This document shows positions 1 to 9,002 of a stretch of 64,000 bases of DNA, in pieces (within the stretch, counting starts at the first letter, position 1; every line of letters starts with the position of its first letter). The notes below the pieces were generated by a model, which had not been told where the DNA came from, searched no databases, and saw only the letters and a program-made list of their open reading frames with translations. The stretch comes from S139-23 sp047639315 (GTDB lineage: Bacteria > Planctomycetota > GCA-002687715 > DRQF01), in assembly GCA_047639315.1 (NCBI GenBank), contig JBLINQ010000008.1, forward strand, positions 1 to 64,000, in the 5' to 3' direction. The position numbers and the translations under genes are program-made.

Positions 1-2
1 CC

Positions 3-1418
3 AAGCATCAGATTGAAGTTCATACCTTGGCGGAGGACTTCGCAAAAGACGGCACCAAGTACGAGAAGGGCAAGGCCTTCATCGTTGTTGGCAATCAACG
101 CCAGTACCGCCTGCTCAAGTCGATGTTCGAGATTCGAACGACTTTTAACGACTCCACCTTCTACGACGTCTCTGCCTGGAACATGTTCGCCGCATTCGAT
201 CTCGATGTGGCGCGGCTGAATGGCCGAGAGCTTAAAAAAGAAATGGTTGGCACAGCGGCGATGGGCTGGGCGAAACCATGGGGCGGCATTCTGAATGCGC
301 CTGAGAGTGGCAAGGCTCCTTACGCCTGGATGTTCCATTGGGATTCCTTTGAGTCGGCCAGACTCTTGAATCAATTGCTTGACCAAGACATCAAAGCACT
401 CGTGGTTGGTTCACCTTTGCAGGTCGAACTTTGTGGTTCCGGCGATGCCAAGAAATTCGACCGAGGTAGCATTCTCATTCCGCGTGGCATGCAGACACTT
501 GAGATGACCCAAGTGAAAACCATCGTCGAGTCTGAAGCCGCAGCAGCGGGTGTGGAGGTCTTCGCGGTTGCTACTGGGCTGACAAAAGAGGGCGCTGATC
601 TTGGCAGCCCGAGCATCGGCACCATGAAAGCCACCAATGCTCTGATCATCGTCGACGGCTCAACTTCGTCTTATGAAGCTGGTGAAGTTTGGCATCTCTT
701 GGATGCCCGTTTGGGCGCCCAAGCATCGTTGATCGAGGCAGATCGTTTCGAAAAACTAAACTTAGCCGGTTACACCCATATTCTTGCGGTCTCTGGAGCG
801 GAAGGTGCCTTAAGCCACAAAGTTGATGATCTGAAGAAGTGGATCTCGCGGGGCGGCATCCTCATCACGCAGCGCAACGCGGCTCATTGGGCCGGTGAGA
901 AACTCCTGGGCTTGACTAAACCGAAGGCCAAGGCCAAGCCGAAAAATTCGTCCTTAGCCTCGGTGAAAACCTCTCCCGGATCGAACTACGCCGATCGCAA
1001 TAAGCGCTCGGCCCTACGCCGACTCAGTGGAGCTATCTTCAACGCAACACTCGATGTGACCCATCCTCTCGGATGGGGATTCAAACACAAGAAAATCTCG
1101 CTCTGGCGTAAAGGCACAACCGTGATGCTGGAATCCAAAGCGTCCCACAACAATCCGATTCGCTATGCGAAGAAACCTCTGATGAGTGGTTTTGCTGGCC
1201 CCGCTGCTCAGGGCAAGTTGGCTGAAACGGTGGCCGCCAGCGTTGACCGGATGGGATCAGGTGTCATCGTTCGTTTTGCCGATGACATGAACTTCCGTGC
1301 TTATTGGCGTGGATCGGAGCGTCTCTACTTGAACGCCATCTTCCATGCTCGATTCGTCGCCAGCAGTGGTGGCATCATGATCGGAAACGAAGAAGAAAGT
1401 CATAGCCACGGCCATTGA
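3..1418 (+). CDS. M14-type zinc carboxypeptidase, C-terminal part (5' end outside window)
   Basis: The reading frame is open from base 3, so the gene starts before the window; 471 codons are visible. The sequence resembles the region downstream of the catalytic domain in large secreted M14 peptidases: a 'KAFIVVGNQRQY' segment, then 'GEVWHLLDARLG' and a 'WISRGGILI' stretch. These match the glutamine-amidotransferase-like C-terminal half of that family. The zinc-binding catalytic domain itself is not in view. The protein ends in a His-rich tail (ESHSHGH). The peptidase assignment rests on family recognition of the C-terminal half only; its substrate is unknown. Confidence 0.65.
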   Translation, partial: KHQIEVHTLAEDFAKDGTKYEKGKAFIVVGNQRQYRLLKSMFEIRTTFNDSTFYDVSAWNMFAAFDLDVARLNGRELKKEMVGTAAMGWAKPWGGILNAPESGKAPYAWMFHWDSFESARLLNQLLDQDIKALVVGSPLQVELCGSGDAKKFDRGSILIPRGMQTLEMTQVKTIVESEAAAAGVEVFAVATGLTKEGADLGSPSIGTMKATNALIIVDGSTSSYEAGEVWHLLDARLGAQASLIEADRFEKLNLAGYTHILAVSGAEGALSHKVDDLKKWISRGGILITQRNAAHWAGEKLLGLTKPKAKAKPKNSSLASVKTSPGSNYADRNKRSALRRLSGAIFNATLDVTHPLGWGFKHKKISLWRKGTTVMLESKASHNNPIRYAKKPLMSGFAGPAAQGKLAETVAASVDRMGSGVIVRFADDMNFRAYWRGSERLYLNAIFHARFVASSGGIMIGNEEESHSHGH

Positions 1419-1496
1419 GTTTTTATTCGCGTGGAAGAACCGGGAATGCACCGATAATAGAAGTGCATACCCCTTCATGACAAAAGGTGCACCGGC

Positions 1497-2591
1497 ATGA
1501 GCGATTCAAAGCACAAACGTAGATCAGCAGTCAAGTTCATCGTGAAGACCGAGAAACCTCTCGATCGGCTCGATACGAAATTGGGCGAAGTCACAATTGT
1601 TCCCTATGAGGAAGGGGACGAGCACGGCATCCTCGAGTTGTTCAAGACGGTCTTCAAGGTTGATCGAACTCTCGACCAATGGAATTGGGAGTTTCGTGAC
1701 AATCCGAATGGCATGCACATCTACGTCGGCAAGTTGGCCGACGGCACAATTGTGAGTCAATACACCGGCATCTTAACGAAGGGCAAGATCTTCGACCGCG
1801 ATGTTCTTTTCTCACAGATCGTCGACTCAATGGTCCATCCTCAATGCCGTTCCGGCTTGAAGAAGAAGGGGCTCTTCGCCCTCACCTTGTTGAACCACTC
1901 CTATAAGCACGGACACTTGCAAGACGAGTGCATCCAGATGGGATTGCCGAATCCTCTCGCTTATCGGCTCGGGTCGCAGACTTGCTACTACGTGCCGATG
2001 ACCAAGGCCTATGTCCATCACAAAGAAGTGAACCCTGACGACGCCAGTGAGGAAGTTCCTTCCACCATCAAGGGCCTGGGCAATACTTATGAGGTGTCCA
2101 TGACCACCGAGCTGGCTCATGATCATGACCATCTTTGGGCCCGCGTCAAAGACAAGCACCGAATCATCACGTGGCGGAACAAAGAATTCTGGGAATGGCG
2201 CTACGTCCAGAATCCTCATTTTGACTACCTCACGCTCGAGCTCAGAGACCCGAGCGATGGGGCGCTTGCGGCCTCGGCCGTCTGTCGAGTTGGCTGGTTA
2301 GATCAGCCCGACTTTGTCATCGCTGATTGGTTGGTTGATTTAGACCGCGTGGGTGCAGCCGAAGCGATGATCAAAGTTTGTGAAGAAGCTGCCCGACGTA
2401 GCGGCATGAAGAGCGTGAAGTGCTTCCTCAATCACAATGCCCCAGAGTCGCGGACTTTTGAGGACGTCGGCTACAATCTCTTGCAGACGCAATTTCGCCT
2501 CGTGTCGCACACCTATGCCCCCGAGTTCGTCACCGAACGTGACCTCATGAACGAGTGGTATTACACCCTCGGTGATTTCGACATCGTCTAA
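1497..2591 (+). CDS. GNAT-family N-acetyltransferase-like protein
   Basis: A 364-residue protein starting at ATG 1497, with an AAAGGTG ribosome-binding site just upstream. The segment from about residue 35 (VTIVPYEEGDEHGILELF, then WNWEFRDNPNG) is typical of the N-terminal strand and helix of GNAT acyltransferases. A second, weaker GNAT-like half follows (EAMIKVCEEAARRSG near residue 290). This two-lobed layout is seen in large acetyltransferases with unknown acceptors. No signal peptide is visible, so it is probably cytoplasmic. It sits alone between the M14 gene and a terminator shared with the convergent gene. The acceptor substrate cannot be told. Confidence 0.7.
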   Translation: MSDSKHKRRSAVKFIVKTEKPLDRLDTKLGEVTIVPYEEGDEHGILELFKTVFKVDRTLDQWNWEFRDNPNGMHIYVGKLADGTIVSQYTGILTKGKIFDRDVLFSQIVDSMVHPQCRSGLKKKGLFALTLLNHSYKHGHLQDECIQMGLPNPLAYRLGSQTCYYVPMTKAYVHHKEVNPDDASEEVPSTIKGLGNTYEVSMTTELAHDHDHLWARVKDKHRIITWRNKEFWEWRYVQNPHFDYLTLELRDPSDGALAASAVCRVGWLDQPDFVIADWLVDLDRVGAAEAMIKVCEEAARRSGMKSVKCFLNHNAPESRTFEDVGYNLLQTQFRLVSHTYAPEFVTERDLMNEWYYTLGDFDIV

Positions 2592-2598
2592 GAAATGA

Positions 2599-2625
2599 AA
2601 AAGGACGCCATGGCGGCGTCCTTTT
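2599..2625. terminator. Bidirectional hairpin terminator
   Basis: An 11-bp perfect stem (AAAAGGACGCC / GGCGTCCTTTT) with a 5-nt loop starts 8 bases after the acetyltransferase stop. A-run and T-run flanks allow it to terminate both this gene and the convergent thioredoxin-like gene. Confidence 0.85.
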
Positions 2626-2656
2626 GATTGATTCTACATTCACCGTGGTGTGAGAA

Positions 2657-3670
2657 TTACTTCATCCGGCTCCAGACGTTGGCATACCACATGGCACGTT
2701 TAGAAACCTTGAGCCCTGTCATCTTGCCCACGACTTTCCTCATCTTCAGGTCCATGCCATCTTTCACGCCTTTTTGTGAAGCAATGATGAGCTTGGTGAC
2801 GGCCTTGTCGAGCTTGAGTTCGTTCTTACCAACGTAGTCGTCGAACTTGGCTTTGAATGCAGCGCAAGTCGCTTCCCAAGTTGGTTCCCCTTTGCAGCCC
2901 TTGGTGAGGGCTTCGAGGTTCTTTTTAGCTTCGATCCAGCTGCCAGTCGCCATCATATATTTGATCGAAGCGACGTCAGCTTTAAAGCGAAGCTTCAGTT
3001 CTTTCTTGGCCAACTCTAGGTCGGCTTTGACTTCCTCGGTACTTGGCTGGTAAGTCTCGAGAATCTTCTTGGCGTCAAAGAGTAAACCCTTGCCATGCAT
3101 GAGTGCTCGTGCCGATGCGATCTCGGGAGCGGCTCCCCATCCGGTCTGCAGTTTCTTGAGTTCGATAGGAATGCGCTTATCGATGAGCTTGCCGACTTCG
3201 TTGCGATGACCGACGGCGATGATCTTGCCGTCGACTCCAACGAGGGCTGCCATCGGCAACTTCAATGCGTCAGACTTGCCAATCACGAGAGGATTGTCGG
3301 CCGTGACCATGGCTGTATTCGTTGGAAAGCGCTTCATCATGAAGGCGGCCAAGTCGACGGTCTCTTCTTGCACGTGAGTCAGGACAACAGTGAGTCCTTT
3401 CTTACGATACTTCTTGTCGATCTTAATGGCATGCGGCACCGCATGCCCGAGGCAAGGCCCTCAGCGGTAGCCCCACATCTCGATAAGAACGGGTCGTCCA
3501 ACGAAGTGGTTACGTGATACGTGACCATCTCCATTCATCACGACTTTGCGAAACCGAAACTCTGGCATGCGCTCTCCGGCAACGGCCAAAGTTTGAGCAT
3601 GGCTCATCGTTGGCAGCAGGACGAGGAGGGCGATGGCCAATGACAGTCGATTGATACTCATGAATCTCAT
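2657..3670 (-). CDS. Secreted thioredoxin-like selenoprotein, UGPC active site
   Basis: Read through one in-frame TGA (3463-3461), this is a 337-residue protein with Sec at position 70. Upstream of the TGA lie a signal peptide (LSLAIALLVLLPTMSHAQ) and a TlpA/thioredoxin-like lead-in (GRPVLIEMWGYR). Immediately after it come GPC and a normal thioredoxin-fold continuation (IKIDKKYRKKGLTVVLTHV, then MAALVGVDGKIIAVG). The site therefore reads W-G-Y-R-U-G-P-C, with Sec in place of the first Cys of CGPC. A C-terminal helical extension of about 150 residues follows. Both halves are in the same frame, and the only plausible start with an export signal is upstream of the TGA. Starts at 3670 or 3661 are both possible. 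Split annotation into two short genes would be wrong if UGA is recoded. A recent nonsense mutation is the alternative, but the position exactly at the redox Cys argues against it. Role inferred: exported thiol/selenol oxidoreductase. Confidence 0.85.
3428..3463 (-). promoter_or_regulatory. Candidate bacterial SECIS element after UGA
   Basis: On the minus strand the TGA (3463-3461) is followed, after 13 bases, by an 8-bp perfect stem GGCATGCG/CGCATGCC with loop GTGC (3447-3428). The apical loop begins about 21 nt from the UGA and contains a G-U pair of bases. This is within the spacing known for bacterial SECIS hairpins, which bind SelB. Folding was done by eye. Confidence 0.6.
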
Positions 3671-3926
3671 AACTCAGGTATAGCGGATCCATCAGGTCGT
3701 GTCATGGCTTTGTTGTCCAGAGTGTCGATGAATGGGCGGGATTGCCCCAGGTTGGGGCGAATTTCCTTGGTTCGAGGACGCAGAATCTAATTGGAGTGAA
3801 CCGCTGAGCACCCTCGCCGTTTTCTATTTTGTCAACCAACCCGGGGGCTGGCGAAAATCATCCCTTGTCGTTCGAGGCACTCGACTCGACGGACAGGCGT
3901 CTCACTTACAACTGAAGGAGGTTCTC

Positions 3927-5456
3927 ATGTCAGCTGACAATTTGCGCTACCCGTCCGTACATCAAGATTTCAACGAGGTGCTTCTCGAGCAGCTGCAAAG
4001 AACACCCTGGATTCTGATTTCCGGGGCTTTTCATGCCGCGCTTGTGGTGCTGATGATGCTCTTCATGAGTCCGCAGATCGACCTTGAGCCAGATGAGATG
4101 GCTGAAATCGGAGCCGATTATGTTGACGAAACAGAAGAGGATGTTCCAGAGGTTGATCCACCAGAAGACGATCCTGTACCGACTGAAGTTCCAGTTGAAG
4201 ATCTCCCTGAAGTCACTCAGGAAGTTGTGAACGAGACCCCTGATAACAGTGACATGGAAGAGACTTTCGGAGAATCAGAATTCGAGGCACCAGCCAGGTT
4301 GACCAGCACCAGTAACAGTGATGCGATTGGTCTCGGTGGTGGCGTTGGCGGCGGCAGTGGAGCAGGCGGACGGAATGGCAGAATCAAGGGCGGTGGGCGC
4401 CCCAAAGCTGCCGACGTTTGCGTGATGCGTGGCCTTGAGTGGTTGTCTCGTCACCAGTCTCCCAATGGTTCTTGGGACGCCGATGGTTTCTGCTGCGCCA
4501 CAGGAGGGTGCACCTGCTTACAAGGAAGTAAGGGTGGCGCCCTGTTTGATACTGGCGTGACCGGCCTCTCGCTCTTGGCTTTCTTGGGAGCAGGTGAGTC
4601 CCCGAAGGTCGGCGAGTATCGCCGGAACGTTGCACGAGCAGTGCGTTGGTTGATGAAGAGTCAGGATGCCGAAGGCTGCTATGGCGAGAGCAGCGGCAGT
4701 AAGATGGCATACAACCAAGCCATCGCCACCTTGGCTATGATCGAGGCGTATGACATGAGTCGTATCCCGTCACTCAAAGCGTCAGCTGAAAAGGGCTTGG
4801 CCTTCTGCATGTCGATGCAGAATCCTTACAAGGCATGGCGCTATGGCGTGGCAACAGGACAGAACGATGTCAGTGTCACCGGTTGGATGGTCATGGTCAT
4901 GAAGGCGGCGAAAAGTGCAAAGTTGCCATTCGACGAGCGGAGAATGGCATGGGCGACAGACTACATCGTTGAAATGACTGATGAAGAATCCGGACGGGTT
5001 GGCTATGTGAGGGCTGGCGAACCGACTGTACGCGAAGCGGGCAAGACCGAGGAGTTTCCAGCTGAAGAGTCTGAGTCGATGACCGCTGTTGGGATCTGTA
5101 GTCGCATCTTCATGGGCGAAGACCCTAGCAACAGTAAAGAGATCAAACTCGCGACCGAGAACCTGCTGCTGAAGAAGATGCCCGTTTGGGATCAATCCCG
5201 AGGTTCCATTGATATGTACTACTGGTACTACGGCACTCTGGCCATGTATCAGGTGGGTGGTCAAGCTTGGAAAAAGTGGAATGTTGCGCTCAAAGACGCC
5301 GTGATCGATCGCCAGCGGGTCGATGGGGTCGCTTCGGGGTCGTGGGATCCACGGGGTGCATGGGGCGAGGCTGGTGGCCGAGTGTACTCAACCGCACTCA
5401 TGACCATGTGCTTGGAGGTGTATTACCGTTATGGGCGCGTCTTCGGCACCAAGTAG
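3927..5456 (+). CDS. TonB-like membrane anchor fused to squalene/prenyltransferase-type repeat domain
   Basis: The start was set at ATG 3927 because GAAGGAGG lies 7 bases upstream; an open frame extends further back but lacks any such signal. The 509-residue product has a short cytoplasmic N-terminus and one membrane helix (WILISGAFHAALVVLMMLF, about residues 25-45). A highly acidic, Pro-rich linker follows, then a Gly-rich hinge (GGGVGGGSGAGG), then about 330 residues of alpha-alpha repeats (GLEWLSRHQSPNGSWDADG and similar QxxxGxW units). The front half looks like the TonB/ExbD-associated anchor; the back half is the terpenoid-cyclase/prenyltransferase repeat fold. No DxDD or other cyclase acid motif was seen, so it is probably a binding or scaffold domain in the periplasm. 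A Cys cluster (CCATGGCTC) lies in the first repeat. Confidence 0.7.
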   Translation: MSADNLRYPSVHQDFNEVLLEQLQRTPWILISGAFHAALVVLMMLFMSPQIDLEPDEMAEIGADYVDETEEDVPEVDPPEDDPVPTEVPVEDLPEVTQEVVNETPDNSDMEETFGESEFEAPARLTSTSNSDAIGLGGGVGGGSGAGGRNGRIKGGGRPKAADVCVMRGLEWLSRHQSPNGSWDADGFCCATGGCTCLQGSKGGALFDTGVTGLSLLAFLGAGESPKVGEYRRNVARAVRWLMKSQDAEGCYGESSGSKMAYNQAIATLAMIEAYDMSRIPSLKASAEKGLAFCMSMQNPYKAWRYGVATGQNDVSVTGWMVMVMKAAKSAKLPFDERRMAWATDYIVEMTDEESGRVGYVRAGEPTVREAGKTEEFPAEESESMTAVGICSRIFMGEDPSNSKEIKLATENLLLKKMPVWDQSRGSIDMYYWYYGTLAMYQVGGQAWKKWNVALKDAVIDRQRVDGVASGSWDPRGAWGEAGGRVYSTALMTMCLEVYYRYGRVFGTK

Positions 5457-5495
5457 ACGATCTTGAAGTGTGTGTCTTCGTTGAGTCCTAAGAGA

Positions 5496-5526
5496 AACGG
5501 ACTGCCAGGATTTCTGGCAGCCCGTT
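5496..5526. terminator. Hairpin terminator between convergent genes
   Basis: Inverted repeat AACGG-ACTGCCAG / CTGGCAG-CCCGTT with a short loop, followed by a T-rich run (CTTGTTTTCTTG). It lies between the 3' ends of the repeat protein and the EAL/HDOD gene and can serve both. Confidence 0.75.
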
Positions 5527-5551
5527 CTTGTTTTCTTGTTGTCGTTGGCTC

Positions 5552-6811
5552 TTACGACATGCTGCCGCGCAACTCTGCGGCCCACTGAAGCGCTGATACG
5601 TAGGTGTCTCGGATGGCACCCGAATCCATCCCTTGAAAGCCCACTTCATGCCAAGCGGACTGTTCATAGTTGATGGTGCATTTGAGCGCTTCGCCCATGA
5701 TCCCCTCGTGAGTCATCAAGGCATCTTTGAGATTTTGAGCGATTGGCAACTCTTCCAAAATCTCATCCATCGGGCGATCAAAGAGACACTCGAGAGTCGA
5801 GAACAACCCAATCGTGAAGAACGAATCTGGGTTCTTCTCTTCCGTTTCGCGAGACAAGAGCTCGCACATACGACCACGGATGACTGCGGTATTGAAGATG
5901 GCGGATGGCTTATCTGAAACCCCTGAGAGAATGACCAAGTTGGCCCAAGTGCGTATCCACTTCATGCCCAGCAACATGATGGCATGCTGGATCGATTCAA
6001 CTTTGTTGCTGAATGCGAACATCGCGGAATTGACGTAGTGCAGCAGTTTGTAGCTCAATCCGACATCATTGCAGATGGCGTCTTGCATTTTCTCTAACCC
6101 AGATTGGGTGTCGTTGATTGCCGCCAAGAGTCGCATGCGCGCGATGCCATCAGCAGGCACTCGCCCACCCACGACGATTTGGGGCTTCGAAAGAAAATGG
6201 CCTTGGAAGAGATTAAAGCCGGCACGCCGGCAGTCCTCGAAGCAGTCGAAAGTCTCAATGCGCTTAGCGATTGTTACGATGCCAAGTTCATTAGCCTTCG
6301 TGACGATCAACTTGCAGGCTTCTGTCGGCCCGGCGGCAACGTCTAACTTAATCTCATCAATCTTGGACAACATTTCGTCGTCGATATTACCTGGCTCATG
6401 CCCATCGAGAACGATGCGGTAACCGCTGTTCCGTAAAGATTGAATGAACTCCACGACTTGGGAGTCAGTGAGATCGGCCGCACTCAGTTCCAGTGCCAGT
6501 TTCTCCTTTGGGAAGATCTGAATGCAATTTGACCGCAAGAATGTTGGCGTCACGTTGACATAGGCGCGTTGTGTTTCAGCGACGTTATCTTGGCCGAGCT
6601 CGATGAACGTATTCCAGAACGTTTGGCCCGTGGCTAAGTCGCTGTCAGTGATCTCAGCCCAATTGTCGCAGCTATTGCGATAGAGCAACTCGTAGGCACG
6701 AGTCTCAAGGTTCTCATTGAACATCGGTTGTCTTCCGACGTAAGTCGGGACGAGGGCAGACTCTTCAACCTCTTTGACTCCACCTCGATTTGATTCCATT
6801 TGTTCGCTCAT
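5552..6811 (-). CDS. EAL/HDOD two-domain signalling protein, EAL probably inactive
   Basis: A 419-residue protein starting at ATG 6811 with GAGGAG 6 bases upstream. Residues about 20-220 form an EAL-like domain and about 225-415 an HDOD domain (LSYKLLHYVNSAMF, IQHAIMLLGMKWIRTW). This is the YuxH/CdgJ architecture. The EAL signature is replaced by YELLYRN, and the usual LDDFGTG loop reads LDGHEPGN, so cyclic-di-GMP hydrolysis is unlikely. Such proteins usually act as adaptors controlling motility or surface behaviour. It is a single gene with its own leader and no clear operon partner. Confidence 0.85.
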   Translation of the reverse strand: MSEQMESNRGGVKEVEESALVPTYVGRQPMFNENLETRAYELLYRNSCDNWAEITDSDLATGQTFWNTFIELGQDNVAETQRAYVNVTPTFLRSNCIQIFPKEKLALELSAADLTDSQVVEFIQSLRNSGYRIVLDGHEPGNIDDEMLSKIDEIKLDVAAGPTEACKLIVTKANELGIVTIAKRIETFDCFEDCRRAGFNLFQGHFLSKPQIVVGGRVPADGIARMRLLAAINDTQSGLEKMQDAICNDVGLSYKLLHYVNSAMFAFSNKVESIQHAIMLLGMKWIRTWANLVILSGVSDKPSAIFNTAVIRGRMCELLSRETEEKNPDSFFTIGLFSTLECLFDRPMDEILEELPIAQNLKDALMTHEGIMGEALKCTINYEQSAWHEVGFQGMDSGAIRDTYVSALQWAAELRGSMS

Positions 6812-7175
6812 GCCGGACTCCTCTCACAACGCGGGATATTCCCCTTATCGGTTAAGGCGGAGCACATCTGGAATACTGCATTTTCACCCAGGTAAGACGA
6901 ATAAATGGCCGAGCGAAATATGGGAAAGGGTGGCTTGCACGCCACTTACTAAGGAGCAAGATCGGTGGCAGCGATGAATTGTGAATCGATGTGCCTAATT
7001 CCCCAACAGACAGTGAAAGGCCTCACTTTTTTCTCGGGTGATTAACCGAAAAGTGACTAAGATCTCAGGAGAGTACCGAGACGTTTGTCTCTTCTTCCGG
7101 ATATACAATACCGAAGGTACGTGCTTGCGAACTCGCCGCTTGTCGACATCTTGAAACCTCTCTGATTGGAATGCT
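6812..7175. other. Intergenic region between divergent genes
   Basis: This 364-bp stretch separates the divergent EAL/HDOD and esterase genes and must hold both promoters. A short inverted repeat, GTGGC/GCCAC, lies near 6930. No reading frame, RNA gene or convincing -35/-10 pair was recognised. Confidence 0.4.
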
Positions 7176-8120
7176 GTGATGCGAAGCAAGCAACGCGTTC
7201 GACGCCCTGAGAAAACCGGGAATTCCCGATTCGAGTGGGTCACGATTCCCAGGTCGATTCTCGGTTGCCGACGATCTTTTGGCGTCTACCTTCCAGTCGA
7301 CTACGGCACTTCGACCCGAGGCTATCCGACCCTCTATCTGTTTCGCGGGGCTGAAAGAGAATGGGCTGGCTCTCAGGATGGTCGTGAAGGGCTCAAACGG
7401 ATTCTCGATGGTTTGATCGAGTCTGGGAAAATTGAGCCGATGATCGTCGTTCTGCCTGGATTCATGGAGCCTTCGGGCCGGACCCAAGGCGTCCCACTGG
7501 ATTGGTTGGCAGATGGATCGAATCGAGGTGTTGGCAACGGGCGATTTGAGCGCCATTTCTTTGAGATCAAAGACATTGTCGAATCGCGTTTTGCAGTTCG
7601 CATCGGGCGTCGGCATGCGGCACTCGACGGCTTCAGCATGGGTGGATTCAGCTCGATGTATCTTGGCTTGAAGTACCCAGCGCTCTTTGGATCGGTTGGC
7701 TCCTACGACGGAAGCTTCATGTGGCCTAGTCAGATCGACCCGCGTCTTAAACCGTTTGGGCGTGCCTGCAAGCTCTGGATGTCAGAAACTTGTGCCCCTT
7801 ATTTTTGCGGGCCGACTGGTTGGGATATTCCTCGGATGGAACGTGCCAATCCCATCACCTGGGTGACAAACGCGACGGGCAACCGCCTACGACTCTTGCG
7901 CGACCTCAAGGTTCATATGCGCACGGCGGGTTCTGAAGTGGTTGGTAACGTCGATCGGTGCTACGAGCTCGACGAGTACCTCGAATATGCTGGGATTGCC
8001 AATACCTTCCGTGACCAGCTTATCTTTGACAAGAAAGCTCGGCACGACTGGAGTTGGGCAGATCGTCATCTAAACGAGACGATCCTGCTCCATGATCAGG
8101 TTTTTAGATCGATTGGTTGA
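7176..8120 (+). CDS. Esterase D/antigen 85-type alpha/beta hydrolase
   Basis: The product is 314 residues from GTG 7176, or one less from ATG 7179. The fold is that of the putative esterase family: FGVYLPVDYG strand, then a nucleophile elbow G-F-S-M-G-G with Ser at about residue 154, and a late His in KKARHDWSWADRHL. Members hydrolyse acyl esters of small alcohols, glutathione or glycerol; the substrate here is unknown. There is no signal peptide. Its 3' end overlaps the convergent HAD phosphatase by 17 bases, so neither gene has room for a separate terminator. Confidence 0.75.
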   Translation: MMRSKQRVRRPEKTGNSRFEWVTIPRSILGCRRSFGVYLPVDYGTSTRGYPTLYLFRGAEREWAGSQDGREGLKRILDGLIESGKIEPMIVVLPGFMEPSGRTQGVPLDWLADGSNRGVGNGRFERHFFEIKDIVESRFAVRIGRRHAALDGFSMGGFSSMYLGLKYPALFGSVGSYDGSFMWPSQIDPRLKPFGRACKLWMSETCAPYFCGPTGWDIPRMERANPITWVTNATGNRLRLLRDLKVHMRTAGSEVVGNVDRCYELDEYLEYAGIANTFRDQLIFDKKARHDWSWADRHLNETILLHDQVFRSIG

Positions 8121-8835
8121 GTCGTTCGAGGATTTCGCCGGCCTCGATGAACGATCGGGCCAACATATCAGGCTGGTCGATCTTACTCATCACAACATCG
8201 CTGGCCGTATAACCGCAGGTTAGGCCAATGCAGCGGATCTTTCCGGCTTTTGCCACGTCGAAGTCCGGTTTGCCGTCACCCACAAGAACTGTCTCATTTC
8301 GATCCGAACCAGCCTGATCGATGACGAAGTCAAGAACAGCAACATCCGGCTTACGAGGCAGAATCTTGTTGTCGTCGTCCCGGGCTCCATCTCCGACCAC
8401 GAGATCGAAGTAGGGGAGCAATTTCAAGCGCTCGAGGACTTGCACGGCAATGTCATGAGGCTTGTTCGTCAGGCAGATCTGGAACACACCTTGGTTTTGC
8501 CAGTGGCTCAAGATCGTTTCAGCCCCCGTAGCCACAGTTGTCTGGGCAACTGGGTTGTCTTCGTAGATATCCTGAAACTCGGTGACGAGAGAGTGAACTT
8601 CGGCAATCGAGCGTGGCAGGGTGTTGAACGTGGCTTGGGAGGAATCGTCGACCATGCCGAAAATAGCCCGTTCGACGAGCTTCTCGGCACCATCACCGAT
8701 GAAGTCACGAACTTGGGCCTCGGTCAGCTCATCCAGGGTGTAGTGACCCCGGATGCTATTGACGGCAAGGGCTATATCAGGGGCGGAGTCGACCAATGTA
8801 CCGTCCAGGTCATATATGATGCAAGAAAGTGGCAT
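8104..8835 (-). CDS. HAD-superfamily phosphatase, phosphoglycolate-phosphatase-like
   Basis: Start chosen at ATG 8835, which has GGAG 6 bases upstream and places motif I (CIIYDLDGTLVDS) near the N-terminus; 243 residues. Motif I supplies the nucleophile DxD. A four-helix cap follows, then motif II (ICLTNKP) and motif IV (VLVGDGKPDFDVAKAG). The cap type matches the Gph/PGP group that removes phosphate from 2-phosphoglycolate or related small phosphates. It is cytoplasmic. The assignment to phosphoglycolate specifically is not proven. Confidence 0.75.
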   Translation of the reverse strand: MPLSCIIYDLDGTLVDSAPDIALAVNSIRGHYTLDELTEAQVRDFIGDGAEKLVERAIFGMVDDSSQATFNTLPRSIAEVHSLVTEFQDIYEDNPVAQTTVATGAETILSHWQNQGVFQICLTNKPHDIAVQVLERLKLLPYFDLVVGDGARDDDNKILPRKPDVAVLDFVIDQAGSDRNETVLVGDGKPDFDVAKAGKIRCIGLTCGYTASDVVMSKIDQPDMLARSFIEAGEILERLNQSI

Positions 8836-8937
8836 TCCTAACTCCGTTCCGTTTTGGCCCAATTTGCCAGAGATTCCCCTGCATTGTGTGGGCTTTTTCG
8901 CCATTCACAACGAGAAAGGCAAAACAGAAACATAGAA

Positions 8938-8970
8938 GAGCCTCAGAGGGGTAAAACCCCGCTGAGGCTC
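8938..8970 (-). terminator. Hairpin between HAD phosphatase and adenosine deaminase genes
   Basis: A long stem GAGCCTCAG/CTGAGGCTC with an inner GGGGT/ACCCC extension; on the minus strand it is followed by a T-rich tract. It ends the operon that finishes with the adenosine deaminase gene. Confidence 0.75.
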
Positions 8971-9002
8971 GATCTGATCCAGTTCACAGCATATGGGCGA
9001 TC

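Noticed and set aside
3461..3463. A reassigned genetic code (UGA as Trp or Gly) to explain the interrupted frames
   Set aside because: Many intact genes here end in TGA, including the thiolase, AMP-ligase and membrane methyltransferase genes, with overlapping ATGA starts. Only redox-site positions are interrupted.
5552..6811. Active cyclic-di-GMP phosphodiesterase
   Set aside because: The EAL signature and LDDFG-type loop are both replaced.
6925..6950. A sigma-54 promoter (TGGC...TTGCA) upstream of the esterase
   Set aside because: TGGC is directly followed by TTGCA, so the 5-base spacer and the GGCAC consensus are missing.
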